This document shows positions 7,567 to 15,945 of a DNA stretch of 64,000 nt, one piece after another. The stretch is taken from positions 1,674,001 through 1,738,000 of the forward strand of contig NZ_AP026442.1 of assembly GCF_027923705.1 (NCBI RefSeq), read 5' to 3'. The notes below the pieces were generated by a model. It had not been told where the DNA came from. It made no database searches and saw only the letters and a list, made by a program, of their open reading frames with translations. The DNA comes from Cellulomonas sp. NTE-D12 (lineage in GTDB: Bacteria > Actinomycetota > Actinomycetes > Actinomycetales > Cellulomonadaceae). Within the stretch, counting starts at the first letter, position 1. Every line of letters starts with the position of its first letter. Made by a program: the position numbers and the translations under genes.

Positions 7567-9066
7567 ATGCGTCGCTCGATCACGCCCCGTGCCGGTTGGT
7601 TGCTCGCAGCCCTCCTGACCGTGGCGCTGACCGGATGGGCACCGGCGGTCCAGCACCCGACCGCGGTCACCCCGACGCCTACCTCGTCCGCCGTGACCAA
7701 GGCCCCGGCTCGGCACTTCGTGTCCCGCCCGGACCTCACGCCGCCCGTCATCACAGCCACCACCGCCGATGCGGGCCTGGCGCTGGCGCCTGCCGCCGAG
7801 AGCGCGGACGTGTTCCTCGGCCCGAAGGACCTGGACACGGGCGTCGCCATGCAGGGCGAGCTGATCGTCGACGCGCACGGCCAGCCGGTGTGGGTCGACG
7901 GCAACAGCACCGGGACGTTCGACTTCCGCGAGCAGACGTACCAGGGCAGGCCCGTGCTGACCTACTGGGCGGGGGCGTCCTCCTCGTACGGCCACGGGGA
8001 CGTCGTCGTCCTGGACCAGACGTACACGCGGGTCGCCACGGTCACCACGGGTGGCGACCTCGGCGCCCACCAGGCCGACATGCACGAGACCACCATCACG
8101 ACGCAGGGAACGATGCTGCTGACGTCCTACCCGGAGGTCCGCGCCGACCTGAGCAGCATCGGCGGCCCGAAGGACGGCTGGGTGCTCGAGGGCGTCGCCC
8201 AGGAGGTGGACATCGCCACCGGACGGGTCCTGTTCGAGTGGCGCTCGCTCGACCACGTGCCGATCTCCGACACCTTCCAGCCGCTGTCGCCCGGTCAGGG
8301 CACGCAGGCGAACCCCTTCGACTACCTGCACATGAACTCGGTGTCGCTGGACGGTCCGGACCACCTGCTGATCTCGGCGCGCAACACGCACACGGTGTAC
8401 GAGGTCGCGCGGGGGACCGGGGCCGTCACGTGGCAGCTCGGAGGGCGGCACAGCAGCTTCACCTTCGGGCCGGGGGCCGCGTTCGCGTGGCAGCACGACG
8501 CGCGGCGGCAGGCCGACGGCACCGTCACGCTCTTCGACAACGAGGCCCCGCCGACGTCCTCCCGGGGTCTGCGGCTGTCTCTCGACACGTCGACCATGGC
8601 GGCGACGCTCGTCGTGCAGTACCTGCCGCCCGCGGCCAGGGCGGCGGCCACGCAGGGTGACGTCCAGGTGCTGCCGGACGGCAACGTGGTGGTCGGCTGG
8701 GGCCAGGAGCCGTACTACTCGGAGTACACCGGCGCCGGACAGCTGCTCTCGGACTCCACCTTCACCGCCGGCTCGAGCTACCGGGCGTTCGTCGCGCCGT
8801 GGACGGGCACACCGACGGCGCCGCCGGATGCCGTGCTGCGGCGCAGCGGATCGGCGGGGACGGTCTACGTCAGCTGGAACGGGGCGACCCAGGTGGCGTC
8901 GTGGCGGGTGCTCACCGGGAACGACGCCTCCGACGCGGCGCCGGCCGCGACCGTGCCACGAGCGGGGTTCGAGACCGCGATCTCCCTGAAGCACCCGGGC
9001 AGCTACGTGGAGGTCCAGGCCCTCGACGCCGCGGGGACGGTGCTCCGCGGCGTCGTCGTCGGGTAG
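7567..9066 (+). CDS. Secreted arylsulfotransferase-like protein (ASST family)
   Basis: A 499-residue protein with a Sec signal sequence (MRRSITPRAGWLLAALLTVALTG). The mature part has beta-propeller-like repeats with family landmarks: LIVDAHGQPVW, HQADMHETTIT, DYLHMNSVSLDG, NTHTVYEV, WQHDARRQADGTVTLFDNE and QGDVQVLPDGNVVVGWG. These match the bacterial arylsulfotransferase (ASST-type) family; histidines such as in HMNS and QHDA resemble its active-site positions. It would act at the cell surface, possibly transferring sulfuryl groups between phenolics. The start at 7567 was chosen over an in-frame upstream ATG at 7447 because it begins the signal peptide and follows a GAGGG site. Proximity to sulfur genes is suggestive only. 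Confidence 0.72.
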   Translation: MRRSITPRAGWLLAALLTVALTGWAPAVQHPTAVTPTPTSSAVTKAPARHFVSRPDLTPPVITATTADAGLALAPAAESADVFLGPKDLDTGVAMQGELIVDAHGQPVWVDGNSTGTFDFREQTYQGRPVLTYWAGASSSYGHGDVVVLDQTYTRVATVTTGGDLGAHQADMHETTITTQGTMLLTSYPEVRADLSSIGGPKDGWVLEGVAQEVDIATGRVLFEWRSLDHVPISDTFQPLSPGQGTQANPFDYLHMNSVSLDGPDHLLISARNTHTVYEVARGTGAVTWQLGGRHSSFTFGPGAAFAWQHDARRQADGTVTLFDNEAPPTSSRGLRLSLDTSTMAATLVVQYLPPAARAAATQGDVQVLPDGNVVVGWGQEPYYSEYTGAGQLLSDSTFTAGSSYRAFVAPWTGTPTAPPDAVLRRSGSAGTVYVSWNGATQVASWRVLTGNDASDAAPAATVPRAGFETAISLKHPGSYVEVQALDAAGTVLRGVVVG

Positions 9067-9090
9067 AGGGCGTCGTCGTCGGGTAGAGGG
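9051..9090 (+). repeat. 20-bp tandem duplication spanning a stop codon
   Basis: Two head-to-tail copies of CGTCGTCGTCGGGTAGAGGG (9051-9070 and 9071-9090). The first contains the TAG stop of the arylsulfotransferase-like gene, so the duplication recreates its last codons and stop just downstream. It probably arose by slippage and does not change the protein. Confidence 0.9.
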
Positions 9091-9113
9091 CCAGGCCGTG
9101 TCGACGGGCCGGC

Positions 9114-9815
9114 TCAGCTGCGAGGCCGGCCGCTCAGCCGAACGCAGCAGAAGCCCGGTGCGGGCGCCAGCTCGGCCCCGACGGCCGGCACGCCCAGTCC
9201 CTCGATGACGCCGTTGATCAGCGCGAGGTTCATCGCGCACACCAGGTCGGTGTGCTCAGCGGCGAGCCGGTCGAAGGGGCAGTTCGCCAGGCGCACGTCG
9301 CCGTCGACCGTGCGTGGCTCGTAGCCGTGCTCGGCCAGCACCTGCGCCGTCCGCTCCAACCCGGAGCCGTCGTCGGCCGTCCCCTGCACCGTGGACGCGG
9401 CGGCGAGCCGTCGCCCCTCCGCTCTTGCGGTCTCGCTGACGGCCTGACCGATCGGGGTCCCGTCACCGAGCGCCCGGTCGATGGCCGTGGCGAGCACGTC
9501 TCCGGCGAGGTCGTAGTGCCGCTCCGGCAGGGAGACCGAGACCTCCCGGTCGGAGCGGCGGTAGAGCTTCGACGGTCTGCCCGCCCCCGGCCCGGACCTG
9601 CCGGACAGTCGGCGGAACTCGACCTCGAGCAGGCCCTCCTCGACCAGGCGGTCCAGATGGAACTTCGCCGAGTGCAGCGGCATGCCGAGGGCCGTCGCGG
9701 CCTGCTCGCGGCTGACGGCGCGCGGCTCGGACACGACGTAGCGGTAGAGCGCCCGCCGGGCCGGTTCGGCCAGGGCACCGATCGCCGAGAGGTCGTCCGC
9801 GAGCTCGTCCGGCAC
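9114..9815 (-). CDS. wHTH transcriptional regulator with C-terminal cysteines (COG2345/SufR-like)
   Basis: A 233-residue DNA-binding protein. The N-terminal 80 residues form an ArsR-like winged helix (LAEPARRALYRYVV, AATALGMPLHSAKFHLDRLVEEGLL, then GRPSKLYRR). The C-terminal part holds NCPF, a further VC, and a GFCC motif, the arrangement seen in predicted regulators that ligate an Fe-S cluster or other redox cofactor. A GTG start at 9815 is preceded by AAAGGGG. It is divergent from the small ORF-folE-reductase operon; an inverted repeat over the promoter between them (9865-9892) is the likely binding site. The effector is unknown; Fe-S or nitrosative/redox sensing is an inference from the cysteines. 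Confidence 0.8.
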   Translation of the reverse strand: MPDELADDLSAIGALAEPARRALYRYVVSEPRAVSREQAATALGMPLHSAKFHLDRLVEEGLLEVEFRRLSGRSGPGAGRPSKLYRRSDREVSVSLPERHYDLAGDVLATAIDRALGDGTPIGQAVSETARAEGRRLAAASTVQGTADDGSGLERTAQVLAEHGYEPRTVDGDVRLANCPFDRLAAEHTDLVCAMNLALINGVIEGLGVPAVGAELAPAPGFCCVRLSGRPRS

Positions 9816-9843
9816 AACAGCCCCTTTCTATCGGAGAGTCCCA

Positions 9844-9892
9844 TTGACCTAAGACTGGGTTCGTTCTAACGTCCACAAGGTACACCGTTAGA
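9844..9892 (+). promoter_or_regulatory. Promoter with overlapping inverted repeat upstream of folE operon
   Basis: TTGACC (9844-9849), a 17-nt spacer, and TAACGT (9867-9872) form a good actinobacterial promoter. A 7-bp inverted repeat TCTAACG (9865-9871) / CGTTAGA (9886-9892), centres 21 bp apart, overlaps the -10 hexamer. Its position suggests repression by the divergently encoded wHTH regulator. Confidence 0.6.
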
Positions 9893-9909
9893 GAGCTCAG
9901 GAGGCCGCC

Positions 9910-10041
9910 ATGACCGAGACTCGCACCCGATCACGGGCGGCTCGTCAGGCCGTCGGACCACCGCTGACAGGCGCTTCGAAGCCGGCGGCGCTGCTGATGG
10001 GGCGGGACGGATCTGCTGCACCTGACCGGCGGGGCCGATGA
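9910..10041 (+). CDS. Small ORF (43 aa) coupled to folE
   Basis: A 43-codon ORF that starts MTETRTRSRAARQAVGPPLT and ends GRDGSAAPDRRGR. It has one of the best ribosome-binding sites in the region (AGGAGG 6 nt upstream of the ATG), and its TGA overlaps the folE ATG (ATGA). That geometry argues it is translated and couples to folE. I see no known domain or membrane segment. It may be a leader for folE or the truncated stub of a longer gene, since the first residues look like an ordinary protein start. Confidence 0.5.
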   Translation: MTETRTRSRAARQAVGPPLTGASKPAALLMGRDGSAAPDRRGR

Positions 10042-10682
10042 CGGGGGCCCAGTCGCTGGACCGCAGCGACGAGGCGTCGAACCTGTTGTCCTGGCGGCCC
10101 CGGGTGGCGCACGAGGCGGCGCCGGTGGACCTGGACGCTGCGGAGCGTGCGGCCGGCGCCCTGCTCGCCGCGCTCGGCCTGCCCGTGGACGACCCCGGGA
10201 TGGCGGAGACCCCGCGGCGGATGGCGACGGCCTACGCCGAGATGCTGGCGGCCCGCGCGTTCGACTTCACCACGTTCCCCAACACCGAGGGGTACGACGA
10301 GCTGGTCCTTGTCCAGCACATCCCCGTCCGGTCGGTGTGCGAGCACCACATGCTGCCGTTCGTCGGGGTGGCCCACGTCGGCTACCTGCCGCGCGACCGG
10401 ATCCTCGGCCTGTCCAAGTTCGCGCGCGTCGTCGAGCTCTTCGCCCATCGTCCGCAGACCCAGGAGCGGCTGACCAAGCAGGTCGCCCAGCTGCTGCAGG
10501 ACCGGCTGGCACCGCGCGGCGTCGGGGTCGTCGTCGAGGCCGAGCACACGTGCATGACCCTGCGGGGTGTGCGGGCAGCCGGCACCCGCACGGTCACCTC
10601 GGCCCTGCTCGGGGCGCTGCGGGAGAACGCCTCCTCGCGAGCCGAGTTCCTCTCCCTCACCCGCACCCACCTGGAGGTCTGA
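10038..10682 (+). CDS. folE: GTP cyclohydrolase I (FolE-type)
   Basis: A 214-residue enzyme converting GTP to 7,8-dihydroneopterin triphosphate, the first step of tetrahydrofolate/pterin synthesis. Zinc ligands are visible: Cys101 and His104 in CEHHMLPF, and Cys172 in EHTCM. Other landmarks are ETPRRMA, GLSKFARVVELFA and QERLTKQVA. It is likely a second copy of the core enzyme, since it sits away from folate genes and beside a redox regulator and an FAD reductase; that is an inference. The ATG overlaps the upstream small ORF stop, and its own stop overlaps the next start. Confidence 0.92.
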   Translation: MTGAQSLDRSDEASNLLSWRPRVAHEAAPVDLDAAERAAGALLAALGLPVDDPGMAETPRRMATAYAEMLAARAFDFTTFPNTEGYDELVLVQHIPVRSVCEHHMLPFVGVAHVGYLPRDRILGLSKFARVVELFAHRPQTQERLTKQVAQLLQDRLAPRGVGVVVEAEHTCMTLRGVRAAGTRTVTSALLGALRENASSRAEFLSLTRTHLEV

Positions 10683-11893
10683 TGGACACGTTCGTGATCG
10701 TCGGCGGCGGGCTTGCCGCCGCGACCGCCGTCGGCGAGCTGCGCGAGCGCGGGTTCGACGGCCGCCTGGTCCTGGTGGGCGCCGAGCAGCACCTGCCGTA
10801 CGAGCGCCCGCCACTGTCGAAGGGCTACCTCCTCGGGGCCGCCGAGCTCGACGACGCCTTCGTCCACCCGTCGTCGTGGTACGCCGACCACGACATCGAG
10901 CTGCGGCTGGGGACCGCGGTGACCGCCATCGACCCCGGCGCCCACACGGTGACCGCCGGCCAGGAACCGCTCGTCTACAGCCGGCTCCTGATCGCCACGG
11001 GCGCCCGGCCACGTCGGCTCGGGATCGCCGACGACAGCGGTGCGCCGGTCGCGTACCTGCGCACCATCGAGGACAGCCAGCGCCTCAAGGCCGCCCTGGA
11101 GCCCGGTCGTCGGATCGTCATCGTCGGGGGCGGTTGGATCGGCCTGGAGGTGGCTGCCGCAGCCCGCACGGCCGGCGCGGACGTCGTCGTGCTCGAGGCC
11201 CTCGCGATGCCGCTCGTCCGCGTGCTCGGGCCGGAGGTCGCCGAGGTGTTCGGCGACCTGCACCGGGAGCACGGCGTGGAGGTGCGCACGGCGGTGTCGG
11301 TCACCGGCGTCGCTCCTGACGGCGACCGTGCGGTGGTGACGCTCGCCGACGGCTCGTCGCTCACCGCCGACCTCCTCGTCGTCGGTGTGGGGGTCGCTCC
11401 CAACACCGAGCTCGCGGAGGCTGCGGGCCTGGAGACCGACAACGGAGTGCTCGTCGACGAGCGCCTGCGCGCCTCCGACCCCGACGTGTTCGCGGCCGGC
11501 GACGTCGCGAACGCGTACCACCCTGCCCTCGGGCGCCGGGTCCGCGTGGAGCACTGGGACACCGCGATCGAGCACGGGCGGACCGCCGCCCGCAACATGC
11601 TCGGGGCGGCAGAGGCGTACACCCGGCTGCCGTACTTCTTCACCGACCAGTACGACCTCGGCATCGAGTACGTGGGCAGCATCGGCCCGGACGGGTACGA
11701 CGAGGTGGTCCTGCGTGGCGATGTGGCGGGCCGGCGGTTCACCGCGTTCTGGGTCAACGGCGACCGGGTCGTGGCCGGGATGCACGCGAACGACCGGGAC
11801 GCCATCGAGCCCGTCCGACGCATCGTGACGGCCGGCCGGGTCGACCTCGGCCGGCTCCGCGACTCGAGAAGCCCGCTCGACGAGATCGCCTAG
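10682..11893 (+). CDS. FAD/NAD(P)-dependent oxidoreductase, ferredoxin/rubredoxin reductase-like
   Basis: A 403-residue pyridine nucleotide-disulfide family flavoprotein. The FAD-binding VIVGGGLAAATA lies at residues 5-16, a second Rossmann motif VIVGGGWIGLE around residue 142, and the second FAD contact VFAAGDVAN near residue 273. The C-terminal reductase domain (VEHWDTAIEHGRTAARNMLG, YFFTDQYDLGIEY) is typical of ferredoxin or rubredoxin reductases that pass electrons from NAD(P)H to small iron-sulfur proteins. The ATG at 10682 overlaps the folE stop (TGATG). No ferredoxin gene is adjacent, so the partner is unknown. Confidence 0.85.
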   Translation: MDTFVIVGGGLAAATAVGELRERGFDGRLVLVGAEQHLPYERPPLSKGYLLGAAELDDAFVHPSSWYADHDIELRLGTAVTAIDPGAHTVTAGQEPLVYSRLLIATGARPRRLGIADDSGAPVAYLRTIEDSQRLKAALEPGRRIVIVGGGWIGLEVAAAARTAGADVVVLEALAMPLVRVLGPEVAEVFGDLHREHGVEVRTAVSVTGVAPDGDRAVVTLADGSSLTADLLVVGVGVAPNTELAEAAGLETDNGVLVDERLRASDPDVFAAGDVANAYHPALGRRVRVEHWDTAIEHGRTAARNMLGAAEAYTRLPYFFTDQYDLGIEYVGSIGPDGYDEVVLRGDVAGRRFTAFWVNGDRVVAGMHANDRDAIEPVRRIVTAGRVDLGRLRDSRSPLDEIA

Positions 11894-11925
11894 GTGCTGA
11901 TCGCCATCGGACGGCTGTCGCAGAC

Positions 11926-11948
11926 GGGTGCCCCGAGTGGGATTCGAA
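11926..11948 (-). other. Attachment site att1 (left junction, tRNA 3'-end remnant)
   Basis: A 23-bp sequence repeated exactly at 60373-60395. On the minus strand it reads as a T-loop plus the 3' acceptor strand of a tRNA (TTCGAATCCCAC then TCGGGGCA). The bases 5' of it do not complete a T-stem or the rest of a tRNA, so this is the distal att remnant. The integrase gene begins 168 bp to its right. Confidence 0.85.
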
Positions 11949-12078
11949 CCGTCACTGCGGGTCCTGCACAGTGGAATATGGCGAGGAACCAAGTAGCCTC
12001 TGATCTGCAGCGATGGCGGTGTTTCGGAGTGGGATTTCTGCACCGAGTGAACCGGTGATGAAGTGCATGGAAGAGAGA

Positions 12079-12098
12079 TCTTCCACGTATCTTCCACG
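12079..12098 (+). repeat. Integrase arm-type site, left end of element 1
   Basis: TCTTCCACGTATCTTCCACG, a direct repeat of TCTTCCACG with 11-bp spacing. The same motif, 19 of 20 bases identical and in the same orientation, is at 60330-60349 inside the right end. The left copy is also flanked by GGAAGA in inverted orientation (12069-12074). Confidence 0.7.
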
Positions 12099-12115
12099 GC
12101 GAGGGGGCGCGAGGG

Positions 12116-13255
12116 ATGAGGCGGAGCTCGTTCGGGTCAGTCGAGACGCTGCCGTCCGGGCGCTACCGCGCTCGGTACGCGACGGCGGTCGGTCGGTGGA
12201 GGGCGGCGCCGACGACCTTCACGACGAAGGCAGAGGCACGTGCGTGGCTCGCGCGTGAGCAGGTGGCGTTGGAGCAGACCGCGGCTGGTTCGCCGAAGGC
12301 GACGGCAACGGTGCGGCCACCGCGCCTGCGTGACTACACCGCCGAGTGGATCGCCGAACGGCGAAACGGTCGAGGAGAGCCGTTGCGGCCGTCGACCCGG
12401 CGCACCTACGAGACCTACTTGCGCCTCTATGTGGCGTCCGCGCCACTCGGCGGGAAGAGACTCGACGAAGTCACTACGGAGGACATCCGGTCCTGGCACC
12501 GCGGGCTCGGGCCCGACCGTCCAACCGGTCGGGCCAGGGTCTACGCGTTTGTACGAACCGTCTTTGGGACGGCCGTGGCTGACGGACTCATCGATGCGAA
12601 CCCCTGCAAGATCCGGGGAGCGGGGCAAGCGCGGCCGGCCACGCCTGTGGAGATCCTCACGGTCCAGCAGGTCGCGGAGCTCGCAGACGCGGTGGGGGAG
12701 CGGTACGCCGCTGCGATCTACCTCGGAGCCTGGTGTCAGATGCGGGTCGGTGAGGTGCTGGCGCTCCGCCGGCGTGACATCGACCTTCAGAACGCCGTCG
12801 TCCACGTTCGCCGCGGCGTGACCTGGATCGACGGCGTGGCCTCGTTCGGCCCGCCCAAGACAGACGCCGGTATCCGTGACTTAGCTGCGCCCGTGGCTGT
12901 CGTCGACGTGCTCGCCGCCCATCTCACCCGCGTTGACGCGGGTCCGGACTCTCTGCTGTTCGTCGGACGCACGCCAGGGTCACCGCCGCCCGTGCAGACG
13001 TTCTCCGACGCGGTGAAGCGGGCTGCGCGCCGATGCGGGCTGCCGGCGACGTTCCGCTTCCATCACCTGCGCCACGCAGGCTTGTCGCTCCTGGCCGAGG
13101 CTGGGGCCTCGGTTGCCGAGCTCCAAGCGCGCGCGGGCCACTCCACGCCGGCCATGGCCCTCCACTATCAGCACGCCCGCGCCATCCGGGACCGCGACCT
13201 GGCAAGCCGACTTGACGCCGTCATCGCTGGTACGGACGTGCCGAGCAGCTCCTGA
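12116..13255 (+). CDS. Tyrosine recombinase (integrase) of element 1
   Basis: A 379-residue phage/ICE-type integrase catalysing att site recombination. The N-terminus is an arm-binding domain (residues 1-65), then a SAM-like core-binding domain (about 73-170) and the catalytic domain. Catalytic residues are visible: Arg in CQMRVGEV (near 208), Lys in GPPKTDAGIR, HHLRHAG (His/Arg near 315) and the nucleophile in ALHYQHA (near 350). It lies 168 bp from att1 and is related to the second integrase at 60533, but the two differ throughout, so they come from distinct elements using the same tRNA. Confidence 0.93.
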   Translation: MRRSSFGSVETLPSGRYRARYATAVGRWRAAPTTFTTKAEARAWLAREQVALEQTAAGSPKATATVRPPRLRDYTAEWIAERRNGRGEPLRPSTRRTYETYLRLYVASAPLGGKRLDEVTTEDIRSWHRGLGPDRPTGRARVYAFVRTVFGTAVADGLIDANPCKIRGAGQARPATPVEILTVQQVAELADAVGERYAAAIYLGAWCQMRVGEVLALRRRDIDLQNAVVHVRRGVTWIDGVASFGPPKTDAGIRDLAAPVAVVDVLAAHLTRVDAGPDSLLFVGRTPGSPPPVQTFSDAVKRAARRCGLPATFRFHHLRHAGLSLLAEAGASVAELQARAGHSTPAMALHYQHARAIRDRDLASRLDAVIAGTDVPSSS

Positions 13256-13272
13256 GCGCCGCGCGGCGTCCG

Positions 13273-13470
13273 CTACTCGGAAGCCACGCTTCGCATCGGC
13301 CGCAGGACCTGGTCGACGTCCTCCCGTCGGAGACGGATGGACCGCCGTCCGAGGCGCATCGCGGGCAGGGTGCCGTCCGCGATGAGCATCCTGATGAACC
13401 GCGTCGTCACACGCAGGCGGTCAGCGGCCTCGGCGACTGTGAGCAGGTCGTGCTCGATACTGATGGTCAT
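13273..13470 (-). CDS. Excisionase / MerR-like helix-turn-helix protein
   Basis: A 65-residue protein with a single helix-turn-helix of the excisionase/AlpA type: LLTVAEAADRLRVTTRFIRMLI, then GTLPAMRLGRRSIRLRREDVDQVL. Such proteins bend att DNA and direct integrase towards excision. An AAGGAG site precedes the ATG at 13470. It is convergent with the integrase gene, 17 bp apart. A 16-bp motif shared with the Tad operon leader lies 119 bp upstream (13589-13604). Confidence 0.88.
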   Translation of the reverse strand: MTISIEHDLLTVAEAADRLRVTTRFIRMLIADGTLPAMRLGRRSIRLRREDVDQVLRPMRSVASE

Positions 13471-13781
13471 CTCTGCTCCTTCCGCTTGAGCTGCGGGCCC
13501 GTGGGCCGACCGCGCAAACGCGGCCGCCGGATCGACTGGCCCCGATCCCTGGTCGCAGCAGAACGTCCACGCTGCCTCGCCGAGTGGTACATCACGGTGA
13601 CATCCACAGTGACGCCGCGCCGTCGCCGTGAGCGGACGGTTCAACTTCGCAATGACACATCGGTGCACGCCCTGGTTTACGGGATGCACCAGTCGTTCCC
13701 GCAGCTGGCTGCGTGTGCGCGGCACGAAGGTGCCCGACGAGACGACTTCGGCATCTCGCCCGGCCGGTGAGCGCGGCCCAG
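13471..13781. other. Intergenic stretch between excisionase and IS21
   Basis: No convincing gene. It should carry the excisionase promoter. It contains the 16-mer ACATCACGGTGACATC (13589-13604) found identically at 17175-17190, with a TCAC-G-GTGA core palindrome, a candidate operator. The last five bases (CCCAG) are the IS21 target duplication. Confidence 0.5.
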
Positions 13782-13849
13782 TGTCAACGACGGCTGAATC
13801 CTGACCAGGGGTCGTCGGCTGAATCTTGACCACCCTGCCTGGTTGTCGT

Positions 13850-14635
13850 TCAGTCCGTGGTGGCCGCGGGTGGGCGGCCGAGGTCGCGGTTCTTGAGGCG
13901 GTAGGAGTCGCCTTTGAGGGCGATGACGTCGGCGTGGTGGACGAGGCGGTCGATCATCGCTGCGGCGACGGTGTCGTCGCCGAAGACCTCGCCCCAGCGG
14001 CCGAACGGCTTGTTGGAGGTGACGATCAGGGAGGCCCGTTCGTAGCGGGCTGAGACGAGTTGGAAGAACAGGTTCGCGGCCTCGGGCTCGAAGGGGATGT
14101 AGCCGACCTCGTCGATCACGATCAGGGGGTAGCGACCCAGCCGGCGTAGCTCGTCTTGCAGGCGCCCGTCGTGGTGAGCGGTGGCGAGCCGGTCGACCCA
14201 TTCGGAGGCGGTGGCGAACTGGACGCGGTGGCCGGCCTGGCAGGCCCGGACGGCCAGGCCGGTGGCCAGGTGGGTCTTGCCGGTGCCGGGCGGGCCGAGG
14301 AACACCACGTTCTCCCGGGCCGTGACGAAGTCCAGGGTGCCCAGGTGGGCGATCTGGTCGCGGGCCAGGCCGCGGGCGTGGTCGAAGTCGAAGTCCTCCA
14401 GGGACTTGCGGGCCGGAAACCTCGCGGCGCGGATGCGTCCTTCCCCGCCGTGGGCCTCGCGGGCGGCGACCTCGCGTTGCAGGCAGGCGGCCAGGAACTC
14501 TTCGTGGGTCCAGGACTCGGCGCGGGCCCGCTCGGCGAGCCGGTCGACTGCGTCCCGCAGGGTCGGGGCCTTCAGCGCTCGGGTCAGGAACGCGAGCTCG
14601 CTGGTCACGTCCCTGGTCGGGGTCTTGGTGGTCAT
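13850..14635 (-). CDS. istB: IS21 helper ATPase IstB
   Basis: A 261-residue AAA+ ATPase of the IstB/DnaC type that assists transposase target selection. Walker A is GPPGTGKTH (near residue 93), Walker B LIVIDEVGYIPF, and sensor region SLIVTSNKPFGRWGEVFGDD. Its ATG overlaps the istA stop (TGATG), the usual coupling in IS21. Full length, apparently functional. Confidence 0.95.
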   Translation of the reverse strand: MTTKTPTRDVTSELAFLTRALKAPTLRDAVDRLAERARAESWTHEEFLAACLQREVAAREAHGGEGRIRAARFPARKSLEDFDFDHARGLARDQIAHLGTLDFVTARENVVFLGPPGTGKTHLATGLAVRACQAGHRVQFATASEWVDRLATAHHDGRLQDELRRLGRYPLIVIDEVGYIPFEPEAANLFFQLVSARYERASLIVTSNKPFGRWGEVFGDDTVAAAMIDRLVHHADVIALKGDSYRLKNRDLGRPPAATTD

Positions 14636-15876
14636 CAGGCCACGTCCGTCAGACCGAACGCGGCGTCATAGGCGCCCAGGTCGCGTTGCTCGACCTCATC
14701 GGCCGGGTCTGGGATCGTCGGCCGGTGCGCCGCAGCCGACGCCATCGCCAGCGCTGCGGCCCGGTGGGCGGGGTCGGTGATCGTCTGCCAGCGCGCCCAG
14801 CACCGCTCGTGGGACGCGACGGTCTTGGCTCCCAGGCTGACGGTGACTCGCTCGAGGTCGGCGACCACGTCGACGAACCTGCCGACCGCGACCGGGTCGA
14901 CCGAGTAGTCGTTGGAGCCCAGGCGCACGTAGTGATCGCGCGGCAACCGGACCCGCGCCCGCCAGCCCAGCTGCGGAGCGACCGGCGGCAGGGCGAGCAT
15001 CGCGTCGCGGTCCGCGGCCCACCGCTCGACGGGCTTGCAGCCCAACGCCCGATGCGAGCGACGGTTCGCAAGAGGCAACCACTCGCTGAGCTGGGCGTTG
15101 AAGTCGCCCGGATCGGTGAACGTGCGCCCCGGCAGGAACGACGACTCCAGGTAGCCGTTCGCGCGTTCGACCAGCCCCTTGGCCTCCGGGTCCCGCGGCC
15201 GGCACTGGTGCACCCCGATGCCCAGGACCCCGCGGAACGCCTCGAAGTCCTCGGTGAGCTTCGGCTTGCCCGCGCGCCAGGACCCGACCGCGGCCTCGTT
15301 GTCCCAGACCAGCTCGCGCGGGACCACACCCATGCCCGACAGCAGCAACCAGTGACCGGCGATCAGGTCCGGCGCCTGCCGGGAGGGCAGCATCGTGGCG
15401 AACATCATCCGCGAGTAGCCCGCGACCATCACCAGCACCGGCGGGGACCCGACCTGCCCGGCACCCAGCGGCACGTCGACCGGCGGGAACCACAAGTCGC
15501 ACTGCACCCGCGCCCCGGCCTCGTAGCTGGTCCGGGTCGCCGGATCCGACGGCAGATAGTACGGGCGCAGCACCCGAACTCGGTCCTTCAAGATCGTCAA
15601 CGAGTGCGCCCAGCCGATCCGCTGCGCGATCACCGTGGCCGGCATCGTCGGGCACGAAGCCAACAACCCGCGGATGACCGGTTCGACCTGGTCGACCAAC
15701 GACCCCTTCGCAGCTCGCTCGTACTTCGGCGGCCGATCACTGGCCAACGCCTTCTTGACCGTGTTCCTCGCGATGCCGAGCTCGCGCGCGATCGCCGAGA
15801 GCGCCATCCCCTCGACCCGACGCAGCCGACGGACCTCAGCCCAGTCCTCCACACCGATCACCCTCCGCAGGATCAC
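14635..15876 (-). CDS. istA: IS21 transposase IstA
   Basis: A 413-residue DDE transposase. The N-terminal helix-turn-helix is MALSAIARELGIARNTVKKAL (residues 24-44), and the rve-type catalytic core contains VQCDLWFPP (first Asp), ELVWDNEAAVG (second Asp) and EAKGLVERANGYLE (Glu). The C-terminus has the usual Mu-like beta-barrel (RLGSNDYSVDP). It reads leftward from the right end of the element and overlaps istB. Confidence 0.95.
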   Translation of the reverse strand: MILRRVIGVEDWAEVRRLRRVEGMALSAIARELGIARNTVKKALASDRPPKYERAAKGSLVDQVEPVIRGLLASCPTMPATVIAQRIGWAHSLTILKDRVRVLRPYYLPSDPATRTSYEAGARVQCDLWFPPVDVPLGAGQVGSPPVLVMVAGYSRMMFATMLPSRQAPDLIAGHWLLLSGMGVVPRELVWDNEAAVGSWRAGKPKLTEDFEAFRGVLGIGVHQCRPRDPEAKGLVERANGYLESSFLPGRTFTDPGDFNAQLSEWLPLANRRSHRALGCKPVERWAADRDAMLALPPVAPQLGWRARVRLPRDHYVRLGSNDYSVDPVAVGRFVDVVADLERVTVSLGAKTVASHERCWARWQTITDPAHRAAALAMASAAAHRPTIPDPADEVEQRDLGAYDAAFGLTDVA

Positions 15877-15945
15877 GGCAGCCTGGTCAGATTTCAGCCG
15901 ACGATCCCTGATCAGTCTTCAGGCGTCGCCGACACCCAGGCACTT

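Larger units (their letters stand above)
13782..15934. mobile_element. IS21-family insertion sequence
   Basis: A 2153-bp element with istA and istB. The two ends align as inverted repeats over about 50 bp, both starting TGTC and each containing the internal repeats GGTCGTCGGCTGAA / GATCGTCGGCTGAA. It is flanked by the 5-bp duplication CCCAG (13777-13781 and 15935-15939), so the ends are certain and the insertion is intact. It lies between the excisionase and a small membrane-protein gene and seems not to break a recognisable gene. Confidence 0.95.

Noticed and set aside
11926..12000. Possible complete tRNA gene on the minus strand
   Set aside because: Only the T-loop and acceptor 3' strand are present; the T-stem does not pair and no D-arm or anticodon arm follows. 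Same at 60373.
13450..13770. A 106-codon plus-strand frame over the excisionase leader
   Set aside because: No ribosome-binding site, arginine-rich translation, overlaps the excisionase start on the other strand.
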